From: DASYPQ01 sp041488095
Lineage (GTDB): Bacteria; Planctomycetota; UBA1135; GCA-002686595
Reading direction: 5' to 3'
Length of the DNA: 16,949 nucleotides
Assembly (NCBI GenBank): GCA_041488095.1
Contig: JBGPOP010000057.1
Coordinates: forward strand, 1-16,949
The first letter of the stretch is position 1, and each line of letters begins with the position of its first letter. The position numbers and the translations under genes were made by a program. This document shows, one piece after another, positions 1 to 7,854 of the stretch. Below the pieces are notes generated by a model. The model made no database searches and was not told where the DNA came from. It worked only from the letters and a program-made list of their open reading frames with translations.

Positions 1-1332
1 ATCAGCGTCGACAACGGCACCTCCTCGCGCGAGACGATCTCGGACCTCTGCGATCTCGGCGTCGACACGATCGTCACCGACCACCACGAGCCCCCGCAGG
101 GCGAGCTCCCTCCGGCCGTCGCGATCGTCAACCCGAAGCTCGCGACCTCCCGCTACCCCTTCCGCGAGCTCTGCGGCGGCGCGGTCGCATTCAAGCTCGC
201 CTGGGGCGTTTGCCAGCAGGTCACCGGTGCCGCCCGGGTCCGCGACGACCTGCGCGAGTACCTCGTCGAAGCGATGGGCTTCGTCGCGATCGCCACCGTC
301 TGCGACGTGGTCCCGCTCGTCGACGAGAACCGCATCCTCTCGCGCTACGGCCTCCGCTCGCTCGCCGCCTCGAAGAGCCCCGGCATCCGCGAGCTCTTCG
401 CCGTCGCCAAGCTCGACGGCCGCGACCTCGAGGCCGACGACCTCGCCTTCCAGATCGGTCCGCGCATCAACGCCAGCGGCCGCCTCGGCAGCGCGCGCAC
501 CGCGGTCGAGCTGCTCCTGTGCGAGGACCGACCCGAGGCCGCGCGCCTCGCGGCCGAGATCGATCGCTTGAACACCGAGCGCAAGCGGCTCTCGGCCGCG
601 CTCTTCGACGAAGCCGCGCGCGCGGCCGAAGCCTTCGCCGACCCCGAGCGCCATCCCGTGCTGGTCCTCGCCGGCCAGGGCTGGCACCAGGGCCTCGTCG
701 GCATCGTCGCGGCGCGTCTCTCCGAGCGCTACGGCCGCCCGGCAGTCGTGATCGGCCTCTCGGGAGACGTCGGCCGCGGCAGCGCGCGATCGATCGCCGG
801 CTTCAGCGTCCTCGACGCTCTCCACGGCGGCGCGGATCTCATGGAAAGGTACGGAGGCCACGCGCAGGCCGCGGGCTGCGAGGTCCGAGCCGACGCGATC
901 GATGCGCTGCGCGAAGCGGTCTGCGCGCGGGCGCGCGAGATCCTCGACGGTCAGGGATTTTCCGCGGCGCCGATGTGGATCGACTGCGAGGTCGCGTTCG
1001 AGGCCGTCACGCACGAGCTGATGCGCGAGATCGGCCGCCTCGCGCCCTTCGGCGAGAGGAACGAGAAGCCGGTGCTGCTCTCGACCGACCTGCGCCTGGC
1101 CGAGCCGCCGCGCGCGGTCGGGAGCGACGGGTCGCACCTCTCCCTCCAGCTCCGCCGGGGCGCGCAGGTCAGGAGGGCGATGTTCTTCGGGGCCGCGGCG
1201 CGCGCGTCCGAGCTGCGGATGGGCGAGAACGTCCACGCGGTCTTCACGCCGAGATGGAACGTCTTCCGCGGCGAGCGGAGCCTCGAGGTCGAGGTGCACG
1301 ACTTCTGCACGGGGCCGCGGCCCGCGCTGTAG
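1..1332 (+). CDS. recJ: Single-stranded-DNA-specific 5'-3' exonuclease RecJ, 5' end cut off by the window
   Basis: RecJ degrades single-stranded DNA 5' to 3' in RecF-pathway recombination, mismatch repair and base excision repair. Frame 1 is open from the first base to the TAG at 1330-1332, giving 443 visible residues. The DHH signature (TDHHE) lies at visible residues 26-30, followed by GGAVAFKLAW, CDVVPLVDEN and QIGPRINASGRLG, all typical of the DHH domain. The DHHA1 nucleic-acid-binding domain follows, with GQGWHQGLVGIVAARL and the GGHAQAAG motif near residue 285 (nt 853 onward). A C-terminal OB-like region runs to FCTGPRPAL. Family members are usually about 560-580 residues, so roughly 130 N-terminal residues, including the first Asp-rich metal motif, lie before the window. 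The internal ATG at 274 is not a credible start because the DHH motif is upstream of it. The HD gene follows after 12 nt, probably in the same transcript. The family assignment is very secure. Confidence 0.96.
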   Translation: MSVDNGTSSRETISDLCDLGVDTIVTDHHEPPQGELPPAVAIVNPKLATSRYPFRELCGGAVAFKLAWGVCQQVTGAARVRDDLREYLVEAMGFVAIATVCDVVPLVDENRILSRYGLRSLAASKSPGIRELFAVAKLDGRDLEADDLAFQIGPRINASGRLGSARTAVELLLCEDRPEAARLAAEIDRLNTERKRLSAALFDEAARAAEAFADPERHPVLVLAGQGWHQGLVGIVAARLSERYGRPAVVIGLSGDVGRGSARSIAGFSVLDALHGGADLMERYGGHAQAAGCEVRADAIDALREAVCARAREILDGQGFSAAPMWIDCEVAFEAVTHELMREIGRLAPFGERNEKPVLLSTDLRLAEPPRAVGSDGSHLSLQLRRGAQVRRAMFFGAAARASELRMGENVHAVFTPRWNVFRGERSLEVEVHDFCTGPRPAL

Positions 1333-1344
1333 CGCCGATCCGGC

Positions 1345-1962
1345 ATGACCGCGCCTCCCCAGGCAGGGTTCGGAGAGAAGTTCGAACGGGCGCTCTCCTT
1401 CGCGTCGAGGCTGCACAGAGGCCAGAAGCGCAAGGGCACGGACGTCCCCTACCTCTCCCACCTGCTGGCCGTCGCCGCGATCGCGATCGAGCACGGCGCC
1501 AGCGAGGACGAGGCGATCGCGGCGCTGCTGCACGACTCGATCGAGGACCAGGCCGCGGCGCACGGAGGCGCGGCCGGTCTGCGCGGCGAGCTGCGCCAGA
1601 AGTTCGGCGACGCCGTCCTGGCGATCGTCGACGGGTGCACGGACGCCGAGACGACTCCCAAGCCGCCCTGGCAGCCGAGGAAGAAGGCCTTCCTCGCGCG
1701 CCTGGACGGGGCGCCGGGCCCGGTGCTCCTCGTCACCGGCGCCGACAAGCTCCACAACGCCCGCTCCATCGTCTCGGGACTGCGCGCGGAAGGCGAAGCC
1801 GTGTGGGCCCGGTTCAACGGCGGGAAGGAGGGCACGCTGTGGTACTACCGGTCCGTGTGCGAGATCCTCCTGCGCCGCCTGCCGGGCCGGTTGTCCGAGG
1901 ATCTCGCGCGGGCGGTCCTCGAGATGAGCGCGCTCGCCGCGCCCCCGAAGCGCAGCGCGTGA
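1345..1962 (+). CDS. HD-domain hydrolase of the MESH1/SpoT ppGpp-pyrophosphohydrolase type
   Basis: This 205-residue protein is a single HD domain resembling the hydrolase half of RelA/SpoT and the stand-alone MESH1 family, which removes the 3'-pyrophosphate of (p)ppGpp using Mn2+. Visible landmarks are LHRGQKRKGTDVPYLSH (His24, His39), AALLHDSIEDQ (His63-Asp64 metal pair, then Glu67-Asp68) and GADKLHNARS (Asp135, Lys136, His138, Asn139), in the order seen in MESH1 enzymes. No synthetase, TGS or ACT domain is present, so it would be a small alarmone hydrolase. The ATG at 1345 lies 12 nt after the recJ stop, which suggests co-transcription. Its TGA ends one nucleotide before the convergent stop of the DUF5916 gene. 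Substrate is inferred from family; other nucleotide pyrophosphates or NADPH (reported for metazoan MESH1) are possible. Confidence 0.85.
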   Translation: MTAPPQAGFGEKFERALSFASRLHRGQKRKGTDVPYLSHLLAVAAIAIEHGASEDEAIAALLHDSIEDQAAAHGGAAGLRGELRQKFGDAVLAIVDGCTDAETTPKPPWQPRKKAFLARLDGAPGPVLLVTGADKLHNARSIVSGLRAEGEAVWARFNGGKEGTLWYYRSVCEILLRRLPGRLSEDLARAVLEMSALAAPPKRSA

Positions 1963-1963
1963 G

Positions 1964-4096
1964 TCAGAAGCGCAGCGTGTAGGCGATCTTGAACGCCGCC
2001 TCCTGGAACAGCGGCACGAACGAGCCGTCGCTCCGCTTCTGGGTCTGGTTCCAGACGATGAAGATGTCCTCGCCGGGCCGGAGGATCCAGCGCAACCTGG
2101 TGTTCAGTCCGATCGATTCGGACTCGTTGTCGAACTGCACGAAGCTCCGCCAGTCGACGTCGGGGCTGAAGGCGACGTTCGTCCGCACCTGCCCGAGGTG
2201 CGTGGTGAAGACACCCTCCGGCAGGTCGACGTGGCTCTGCTCGTAGCCGAGCGAGCCGGTGAAGAAGCGGCTCGGGCGCCAGGAGAGCTCGGCCTGGGCG
2301 TCCGTCCGTCGGCCGGTGAAGAAGTCACCGACCTCGAGGCCGATCGCTCCCGACACCGGCCGCTTGAGCGCGGTCTCGACCTCGGCCCGCCAGCGCAGGG
2401 TGTGGTACTCGCCGATCGGGATCGGGTTCACGACGCCGGGCTGGATGTCGAAGGGCTGATCGAGGCGCTCGTAGCCGGGCAGGACCTCGAGACGCAGCTC
2501 GTCGCCCGAATCCCACTCGATGCCGAGCGGCCGCACCTGAGCCTCGATCGTCTCGACGCGGTCGTCGAGGTCCGTGATCACCTGGGCTTCGGCGTTGAAC
2601 GAGAGCTTGCGGATCGAGGTGTTGAGCCGCGGCTCGTACTCGACCAGCCCGAACCAGCTCCGGATGCCCGTGCGCGGCACGAAGCCCAGAGCCGGATCGA
2701 AGTCGGCCTGGATCTCCTTCCAGGACACGTGCGCGGACCAGATATCGTTCGGATAGGCGACCGAGGCCCCGTAGGCGAGGTCGCCGCCGCTCTTCCCCTC
2801 GGTCTCGGACCGCAGGCCGAAGACGCTGGCGGTCAGGTTCTTGTCGCCGAAGACCGTGCTCGTGCGGAAGTTCGCGTCGAGGCCGTAGAGACTGTTGTCC
2901 GCCGTGCCGTTCGGGTTGCCGCTCGTGAAGATCCCTCCCACCGTCGACTGCTCGCCGACGTTCTTCGAGATACGCGTGACAAGGAGGTTCTTCTCCGGGA
3001 TGCCGGCGGCGCTGTCCGTCTCGACGTCGAGCGCGCCGAGGTTCCAGTCGCCGGCCCGGCCGGTCAGCTTGCCGCCGTAGAGGATCGGGATCTCATGCCC
3101 CCTGTCGTCCAGTCCGATCTTGCGGCTGAAGAACGGGATCAGGTCGTGCGAGAGGTCGGCGAACTGGAAGATGCCCGCGTTCTCGAGGAAGAAGTCGCGC
3201 TTCTCGGGCAGGAACAGGGGGAAGCGCGTCAGGTTGATCTGGCGCCCGTCGACCTCGGTCTCGGCGAAGTCGGTGTTCACGGTGAGGCTCGCGGTCAGGT
3301 TGGGCGTCAGCCGGTAGAAGAGGTCGAAGCCCGGCTTGCCGATCAGGTCCTGGTCGGGGTTGCCGCTGCGATCGTTGGTCCAGTCCGCGTGGAGGAAGGG
3401 CACGACGTCGAGACCGACGCCCTGGCGCAGGCCGGCGAGGCCGGAGAGGTCGCCCGCTTCCGCGACCTGGAAAAAGGTCAGGTCGAGCCTCGCCGCCGCC
3501 CATCGGTCGCTCTCGAGCCGGCGCTTGATCTGGCGTCGCACGTTGAAGCCCCAGGTGTCGATCGCGGGATCGAAGGAGAGCGTCTGGAACGGGATCGCCA
3601 TCTCGATCGACCAGCCCTTCTCGTCGATCGACGACTTCCCCTCCCAGATCCCGTCCCAGGGCTTGTTGAAGTCCGTCCCGTTGTTCGAGATCAGCGCGTC
3701 GCCCTTCGAGCCGACCGGGTTCATCTGGAACCAGAACGCGTTGCGCCGGTCGTGGAAGGTGTCGATCACGATCTCGACGCGGTCGTCCGTGTCGAGATCG
3801 GCGTCGCGGCCCATCTGCGTGCCGATGATGCCGGAGGGGTCCTTGTCGAAGCAGCGGACGGCGATGTAGAGGTGCTCGGAGTCGTAGAGGACGCGGAACT
3901 CGGTCGCTTCCGTGGGTGCCGCGCCTTCGATCGGCTCGACCTGGACGAACGGGCCGATCGGCCCCGAGCGCGACCAGACCTCGTCGTCGAGCCGGCCGTC
4001 GATCCGCGGCGGCGTGTCGACGCGCACGGCGGCGGCGGTCGGGCGGACATGGCCTTGGAGCGCGGCCACGGCGGGCAGGAGAACGGGCAGGAGCAT
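1964..4096 (-). CDS. DUF5916 outer-membrane protein with N-terminal CBM9-like domain
   Basis: The 710-residue product starts with a short hydrophobic leader (MLLPVLLPAVAALQG), followed by a carbohydrate-binding family-9-like module (PPRIDGRLDDEVWSRSG, then YDSEHLYIAVRCFD) over roughly residues 25-220. The rest matches the DUF5916 pattern, with the hallmark LPEKRDFFLENAGIFQF and long amphipathic beta stretches. It ends in AYTLRF, a terminal aromatic of the kind recognised by the outer-membrane beta-barrel assembly machinery. I infer an outer-membrane barrel with a periplasmic or surface sugar-binding head; its substrate is unknown. The ATG at 4094-4096 is chosen because a leader begins there and it overlaps the xth stop as TGATG, a translational-coupling arrangement. 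A longer in-frame reading from 4255 would run inside xth and is rejected. The gene ends one nucleotide from the convergent HD gene, with no terminator hairpin seen between them. Confidence 0.86.
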   Translation of the reverse strand: MLLPVLLPAVAALQGHVRPTAAAVRVDTPPRIDGRLDDEVWSRSGPIGPFVQVEPIEGAAPTEATEFRVLYDSEHLYIAVRCFDKDPSGIIGTQMGRDADLDTDDRVEIVIDTFHDRRNAFWFQMNPVGSKGDALISNNGTDFNKPWDGIWEGKSSIDEKGWSIEMAIPFQTLSFDPAIDTWGFNVRRQIKRRLESDRWAAARLDLTFFQVAEAGDLSGLAGLRQGVGLDVVPFLHADWTNDRSGNPDQDLIGKPGFDLFYRLTPNLTASLTVNTDFAETEVDGRQINLTRFPLFLPEKRDFFLENAGIFQFADLSHDLIPFFSRKIGLDDRGHEIPILYGGKLTGRAGDWNLGALDVETDSAAGIPEKNLLVTRISKNVGEQSTVGGIFTSGNPNGTADNSLYGLDANFRTSTVFGDKNLTASVFGLRSETEGKSGGDLAYGASVAYPNDIWSAHVSWKEIQADFDPALGFVPRTGIRSWFGLVEYEPRLNTSIRKLSFNAEAQVITDLDDRVETIEAQVRPLGIEWDSGDELRLEVLPGYERLDQPFDIQPGVVNPIPIGEYHTLRWRAEVETALKRPVSGAIGLEVGDFFTGRRTDAQAELSWRPSRFFTGSLGYEQSHVDLPEGVFTTHLGQVRTNVAFSPDVDWRSFVQFDNESESIGLNTRLRWILRPGEDIFIVWNQTQKRSDGSFVPLFQEAAFKIAYTLRF

Positions 4097-4866
4097 CAGC
4101 TCCCGATCTCCACCCACACGGGCGCGTGGTCGGAGAGGCCGGCCTTCTTCTCGATCCAGGCGCGCGAGACGCGCGGTGCGAGCTCGGGGCTCGCGAGGAC
4201 GTAGTCGAGGCGCCAGCCGATGTCCTTCTCGCGCGCGCGGCCGCGGTTCGACCACCAGGAGTACAAGGCTGGCTCGCCGGGGTGGAGCGCGCGGACGACG
4301 TCGACCCAGCCCTGCGCGAGCAGGCGGCCGAACCAGGCGCGCTCCTCGGGCAGGAAGCCGGAGTTCTTCTGGTTCTCGCGCGGACGCGCGAGGTCGATCG
4401 CCTCGTGCGCGACGTTGAAGTCGCCGGCGATCGCGATCGGCGCATTCTCGGCCAGCAGCGACGCGGTGAAGCCGAGGAGGTGCTCCATGAATTCGAGCTT
4501 GATCGCGAGGCGTTTCTCAGAGGAAGAGCCGGAGGGGACGTACAGGCTGACCACGGAGAAATCGTCGAACTCTGCACGGACCGCCCGACCCTCGGTCGAG
4601 CAGAAGTCGAACCCCGTGCCGGCGCGATAGAGGTTGGGGCACTCGCGGGAGAGGAGCGCGACGCCCGCGTAGCCCTTCTTCTCCGCCGAGAGCCAGCGCG
4701 CGTTGTACCCGGGCGGCGAGCGCAGACCGTCGTCGACGTCGCCGGGCAGAGCGCGAAGCTCCTGGAGACAGAGCACGTCGGGCTTCCTCCGCGAGAGCCA
4801 GCGCGAGAAGCCGCGGCGCTCGGCGGAACGGATGCCGTTCAGATTCAACGTGCAGATCGTCGTCAT
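4096..4866 (-). CDS. xth: Exodeoxyribonuclease III (AP endonuclease, Xth family)
   Basis: Exonuclease III incises DNA 5' of abasic sites and removes 3' blocking groups in base excision repair, leaving an end that DNA polymerase I extends. The 256-residue protein is of usual family length. Visible motifs are LNLNGIRSAERRGF at the N-terminus, VLCLQELRA (metal-binding Glu), KKGYAGVALLSR, VVSLYVPSG, IAIAGDFNVAHEAIDLA (Asp and Asn), GWRLDYVLASPEL and the terminal SDHAPVWVEI (catalytic Asp-His). The ATG at 4864-4866 gives the normal MTTICTLNLNG start. No Shine-Dalgarno sequence precedes it; the bases directly upstream are a copy of the 30-nt repeat. An alternative GTG at 4903-4905 would add 13 residues read from that repeat. 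polA is divergent across this repeat pair. The stop overlaps the DUF5916 start by one base. Confidence 0.95.
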   Translation of the reverse strand: MTTICTLNLNGIRSAERRGFSRWLSRRKPDVLCLQELRALPGDVDDGLRSPPGYNARWLSAEKKGYAGVALLSRECPNLYRAGTGFDFCSTEGRAVRAEFDDFSVVSLYVPSGSSSEKRLAIKLEFMEHLLGFTASLLAENAPIAIAGDFNVAHEAIDLARPRENQKNSGFLPEERAWFGRLLAQGWVDVVRALHPGEPALYSWWSNRGRAREKDIGWRLDYVLASPELAPRVSRAWIEKKAGLSDHAPVWVEIGS

Positions 4867-4867
4867 C

Positions 4868-4899
4868 GCGGAATACGGTACCGCGACAATTCTTCCTCG
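4868..4899 (+). repeat. RAYT-type repeat copy 1 (GGAATAC end toward xth)
   Basis: This copy begins GCGGAATACGGTACCGCGAC and ends TTCTTCCTCG. It forms the left arm of the perfect inverted repeat. Its GGAATAC end lies one base upstream of the xth start codon. Its ends carry short complementary tetranucleotides (GGAA and TTCC) and a central GGTACC palindrome, but I do not see a strong hairpin within a single copy. Confidence 0.9.
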
Positions 4900-5021
4900 T
4901 TCCACGCCAAGCCAGGCGGGGTCCCCGGACCCTCCGGATCGAGGCGAGGATCCCCGCCATCCAGCGAGGGCATGCCGCGATCGGTCCAGGCCCTCCAGGA
5001 ATCCTCGCCGCCGGCGTGGAA

Positions 5022-5053
5022 CGAGGAAGAATTGTCGCGGTACCGTATTCCGC
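5022..5053 (-). repeat. RAYT-type repeat copy 2 (GGAATAC end toward polA)
   Basis: This is the exact reverse complement of copy 1. It reads CGAGGAAGAATTGTCGCGG on the plus strand and ends GTATTCCGC one base before the polA ATG. The purine run GAGGAAGA is about 25 nt from the start codon, too far to be a ribosome-binding site. Confidence 0.9.
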
Positions 5054-5054
5054 G

Positions 5055-7760
5055 ATGCGCCTCTTCCTCCTCGACGGGACCGCGCTCGCCTATCGGTCGC
5101 ACTTCGCGCTGCAGCGTTCCGGGCTGACGACGCCCGAGGGCAAGCCCAGCGGCGCGACGTACGGGTTCACGATGACGCTGCGGAAGATCCTGGAAACCGA
5201 GAAGCCGGATCGCATCGCGGTCGCCTTCGACCCGCCCGGGCCGACGTTCCGCCACAAGCGCTACGCGCAGTACAAGGCCACGCGCGAGAAGATGCCCGAG
5301 GAGCTCGTCGGACAGCTCGAGCCGATCCGCGAGTGCGTCCGCGCGCACGGCGTGCCGGTCTTCGAGGTGAAGGGCTACGAGGCGGACGACGTCATCGGCA
5401 CCCTCGCGACCCAGGCGTCGAAGAAGGGATGGGACGTCTTCATCGTGACGGGCGACAAGGACTTCATGCAGCTCGTCGACGACCACGTCAGCCTCTACAA
5501 CGTCTTCAAGGCAGGCCACGACTTCGTCATCGAAGGCCGCGAGGCCATCCGGGAGAAGTTCGGCACGACGCCCGACCACGTGATCGACGTGCTCGCGGTC
5601 ATGGGTGACGCGTCGGACAACGTCCCGGGCGTCCACGGCATCGGCGAGAAGGGCGCGATCAAGCTCATCGCCGAGTTCGGCTCCGTCGACGGGCTCATCG
5701 AGCACCTCGCCGAGGTCAAGGGCAAGGCGCGCGACTACATCGCGCGCGATCTGGAGAAGCTGAAGCTCTCGCGGGAGCTCGTGACGATCGAGCGCGACGT
5801 GCCGCTCGACCCGGGTTTCGAAGGGATTCCTCCGGTCGCGCCGGATCCGAAGCAGCTCGTGCACTTCTTCCACTCGATGGGGTTCCAGAGCCTGCTCAAG
5901 AAGGTCTCGAGCGGCTCGCGCGACGCGGAGCGGCGCGACTACCACCTCGTGCGCGACGAGCTCGAGCTCGCGGGGATGATCGAGGAGCTCCGGAAGGGCG
6001 GCGAGTTCGCGGTCGACACCGAGACGACGAGCCTCTTCCCGATGCAGGCGGAAATCGTCGGCGTGTCCTTCTCGGCCGCGCCGATGCGCGCGTTCTACGT
6101 GCCGTTCAACGCCGATCCGCCGGTCTTGAAGGGCGGCAAGGAGGCGCTGCTCACCGCGCTCGAGCCGCTGCTGACCGATCGCAAGCTGCGCCGCACCGGC
6201 CAGAACACGAAGTACGACTGGCTCGTCTTCGCCGCGAACGGGCTGCTCCTCCCGCCGCCCGACTTCGACACGATGGTCGCGAGCTACTGCATCGCCGGCA
6301 CCTCGCGGAGGCACGGGATCGACGAGCTCGCGCTGGTGTACTTCGACCTGAAGAAGATCCCGACCAGCGATCTGATCGGCACCGGGAAGAGCCAGATCAC
6401 GATGGACCAGGTGCCGGTGGACAAGGTCGCGGAGTACGCGTGCGAGGACGCGGACGTCGCGTGGCGATTGAAGGGCGTGCTCGAGAAGGAGCTCACGGAG
6501 ACCGGCTCGGAGAAGCTCTTCCGCGATCTCGAGATGCCGCTCGTGCCCGTGCTCGCGGCGATGGAGGAGCGCGGGATCCGCCTCGACACGTCGGTGCTGG
6601 CGGAGATCCAGAAGGGCTGCGAGAGCGACGCCGAAACGGCCGTGAAGGAGATCCACCGCCTCGCGCGCGAGGAGTTCAACGTCAACAGCACCAAGGCGCT
6701 CGGCGAGGTGCTCTTCGAGAAGCTGAAGATCCAGGAGGCGGCGGGCGTCAAGAAGCCGCGCAAGACGCAGACGGGATGGGCGACCGATCACGCGACGCTC
6801 GAGGAGCACTACGGCGACGTGCCGATCGTGCAGAGGCTGCTCGAGTACCGCGAGGTGCAGAAGCTCGTGGGCACCTACCTCGAGCCGCTGCCGTCGTATG
6901 TGAACCCGAAGACGGGGCGCGTGCACTGCAGCTTCAGCCAGGTGAGCGCCGCGACGGGACGGCTCGCGTCGAGCGATCCCAACCTCCAGAACATCCCGGT
7001 GCGAACCGAGCGCGGCCGCGAGCTGCGCCGCGCGTTCGTGCCGCGGGAGAAGGACCGCCACGGCGAGTGGGTGCTGCTCTCGGCCGACTACAGCCAGGTC
7101 GAGCTGCGGATCCTCGCGCACTTGTGCGGCGATCCCGGGCTCGTCGGGGCGTTCGCGCGGGACGAGGACATCCATTCGGCGACGGCGGCGACCGTGTTCG
7201 GGATCATGCCCGGGCTCGTGACGAGGGAGATGAGGAGCCGCGCGAAGGCGATCAACTTCGGACTGCTGTACGGGATGGGCGCAGGGAGGCTCGCGCGCGA
7301 GACGGGGCTGTCGGTGCCGGAGGCGCGGCAGTTCATCGAGAAGTACTTCAAGAGCTTCCCGAAAGTGCGCGGCTGGATCGACGGGGTGCTCGAGCAGGCG
7401 CGGACGCAGGGGTACGTCGAGACGATCCTCGGGCGCAAGCGGCGCTTCCCGGAGATCGCGTCGGGCGATTCGCGGATGAGATCGATGGCGGAGAACGCGG
7501 CCGTGAACACACCGGTGCAGGGATCGGCGGCGGACGTGATCAAGAGGGCGATGATCGACCTAGAGACGCGGCTCGAGAAGTCGAAGCTGGCCGGCCGGAT
7601 GCTGTTGCAGGTGCACGACGAGCTGCTGCTCGAGGTGCCGGAGAAGGAGCTTGCCGAGACGCGCGAGCTCGTGCGCGAGTGCATGATGAACGCTGTGCCG
7701 CTGCGCGTGCCCCTCAAGGTCGACTTCGGGCACGGCAAGAGCTGGCTCGAGGCGCACTGA
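5055..7760 (+). CDS. polA: DNA polymerase I, full three-domain enzyme
   Basis: PolA removes RNA primers and fills repair gaps. The 901-residue protein has the usual full length. The 5'-nuclease domain covers about residues 1-300, with LFLLDGTALAYRSHFAL, AFDPPGPTFRHKRY, GYEADDVIGTLA, TGDKDFMQLV and DASDNVPGVHGIGEKGA (helix-hairpin-helix). The 3'-5' exonuclease domain has all proofreading motifs: VDTETTSL (Asp321, Glu323), GQNTKYDW and YACEDADVAW. The polymerase domain has ADYSQVELRILAH (Asp678), RSRAKAINFGLLYGMGAG and LLQVHDELLLEVP (Asp855). The ATG at 5055 gives the canonical MRLFLLDG start. No Shine-Dalgarno sequence is present, because repeat copy 2 ends one base before it. TACCGT at 5041-5046 resembles a TANNNT -10 box placed for leaderless transcription, which is only a suggestion. 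A GTG at 5016 would add the same 13 residues as at xth. A repeat cluster begins two bases after the stop. Confidence 0.97.
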   Translation: MRLFLLDGTALAYRSHFALQRSGLTTPEGKPSGATYGFTMTLRKILETEKPDRIAVAFDPPGPTFRHKRYAQYKATREKMPEELVGQLEPIRECVRAHGVPVFEVKGYEADDVIGTLATQASKKGWDVFIVTGDKDFMQLVDDHVSLYNVFKAGHDFVIEGREAIREKFGTTPDHVIDVLAVMGDASDNVPGVHGIGEKGAIKLIAEFGSVDGLIEHLAEVKGKARDYIARDLEKLKLSRELVTIERDVPLDPGFEGIPPVAPDPKQLVHFFHSMGFQSLLKKVSSGSRDAERRDYHLVRDELELAGMIEELRKGGEFAVDTETTSLFPMQAEIVGVSFSAAPMRAFYVPFNADPPVLKGGKEALLTALEPLLTDRKLRRTGQNTKYDWLVFAANGLLLPPPDFDTMVASYCIAGTSRRHGIDELALVYFDLKKIPTSDLIGTGKSQITMDQVPVDKVAEYACEDADVAWRLKGVLEKELTETGSEKLFRDLEMPLVPVLAAMEERGIRLDTSVLAEIQKGCESDAETAVKEIHRLAREEFNVNSTKALGEVLFEKLKIQEAAGVKKPRKTQTGWATDHATLEEHYGDVPIVQRLLEYREVQKLVGTYLEPLPSYVNPKTGRVHCSFSQVSAATGRLASSDPNLQNIPVRTERGRELRRAFVPREKDRHGEWVLLSADYSQVELRILAHLCGDPGLVGAFARDEDIHSATAATVFGIMPGLVTREMRSRAKAINFGLLYGMGAGRLARETGLSVPEARQFIEKYFKSFPKVRGWIDGVLEQARTQGYVETILGRKRRFPEIASGDSRMRSMAENAAVNTPVQGSAADVIKRAMIDLETRLEKSKLAGRMLLQVHDELLLEVPEKELAETRELVRECMMNAVPLRVPLKVDFGHGKSWLEAH

Positions 7761-7761
7761 A

Positions 7762-7793
7762 GCGGAATACCGTACCGCGTCAATTCTTCCTCG
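7762..7793 (+). repeat. RAYT-type repeat copy 3
   Basis: The copy begins GCGGAATACCGTACCGCGTC and ends TTCTTCCTCG. It starts one base after the polA stop (TGA at 7758-7760). It carries CCGTACC in place of CGGTACC, the same variant as copy 7 beside the RAYT gene. Like copy 7 it is followed by CTCGTACC, which suggests these two share a longer ancestral flank. Confidence 0.88.
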
Positions 7794-7802
7794 CTCGTAC
7801 CA

Positions 7803-7830
7803 GGAATACGGTACCAGGTCAGTTCTTCCG
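7803..7830 (+). repeat. RAYT-type repeat copy 4
   Basis: The copy reads GGAATACGGTACCAGGTCAG and ends TTCTTCCG. It is a direct neighbour of copy 3, nine bases away, in the same orientation. The middle triplets (AGGTCAG) differ from copies 1-3. Confidence 0.85.
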
Positions 7831-7854
7831 CTGTTCTTCGCGCTTCACTCGGCG

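Larger units (their letters stand above)
4864..5057. repeat. Perfect 45-bp inverted repeat between xth and polA, with a 104-nt spacer
   Basis: Bases 4864-4908 and 5013-5057 are exact reverse complements over 45 positions. Each arm contains one copy of the 30-nt repeat, and each arm includes the start codon of the adjoining gene (xth ATG at 4866-4864, polA ATG at 5055-5057). The spacer 4909-5012 is rich in smaller inverted repeats: GGCGGGGTCC at 4915-4924 against GGATCCCCGCC at 4948-4958 with one bulge, and GGCGAGGAT at 4943-4951 against ATCCTCGCC at 5001-5009. The whole unit looks like a BIME or MITE derivative of the RAYT element further right. It must also contain or permit the promoters of both genes, because it is the entire intergenic region. 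Confidence 0.93.

Noticed and set aside
210..1982. Long Arg-rich reading frames overlapping recJ and the HD gene
   Set aside because: They are shadow frames of very GC-rich coding DNA, with low-complexity Arg/Pro/Ala composition and no motifs, while frame 1 encodes clear RecJ.
2198..4204. 668-codon plus-strand frame opposite the DUF5916 gene
   Set aside because: The minus strand encodes a coherent CBM9/DUF5916 protein ending in a barrel signature. The plus-strand frame is its antisense shadow, rich in Val, Glu, Asp and Arg.
4909..5012. Small RNA or riboswitch in the xth/polA spacer
   Set aside because: The spacer has short inverted repeats, but no match to a riboswitch fold I know, and they are better explained as part of the inverted element.
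4863..7175. 770-codon minus-strand frame opposite polA
   Set aside because: It is antisense to an unmistakable DNA polymerase I and has no recognisable domain. Its ends are formed by translated repeat sequence.
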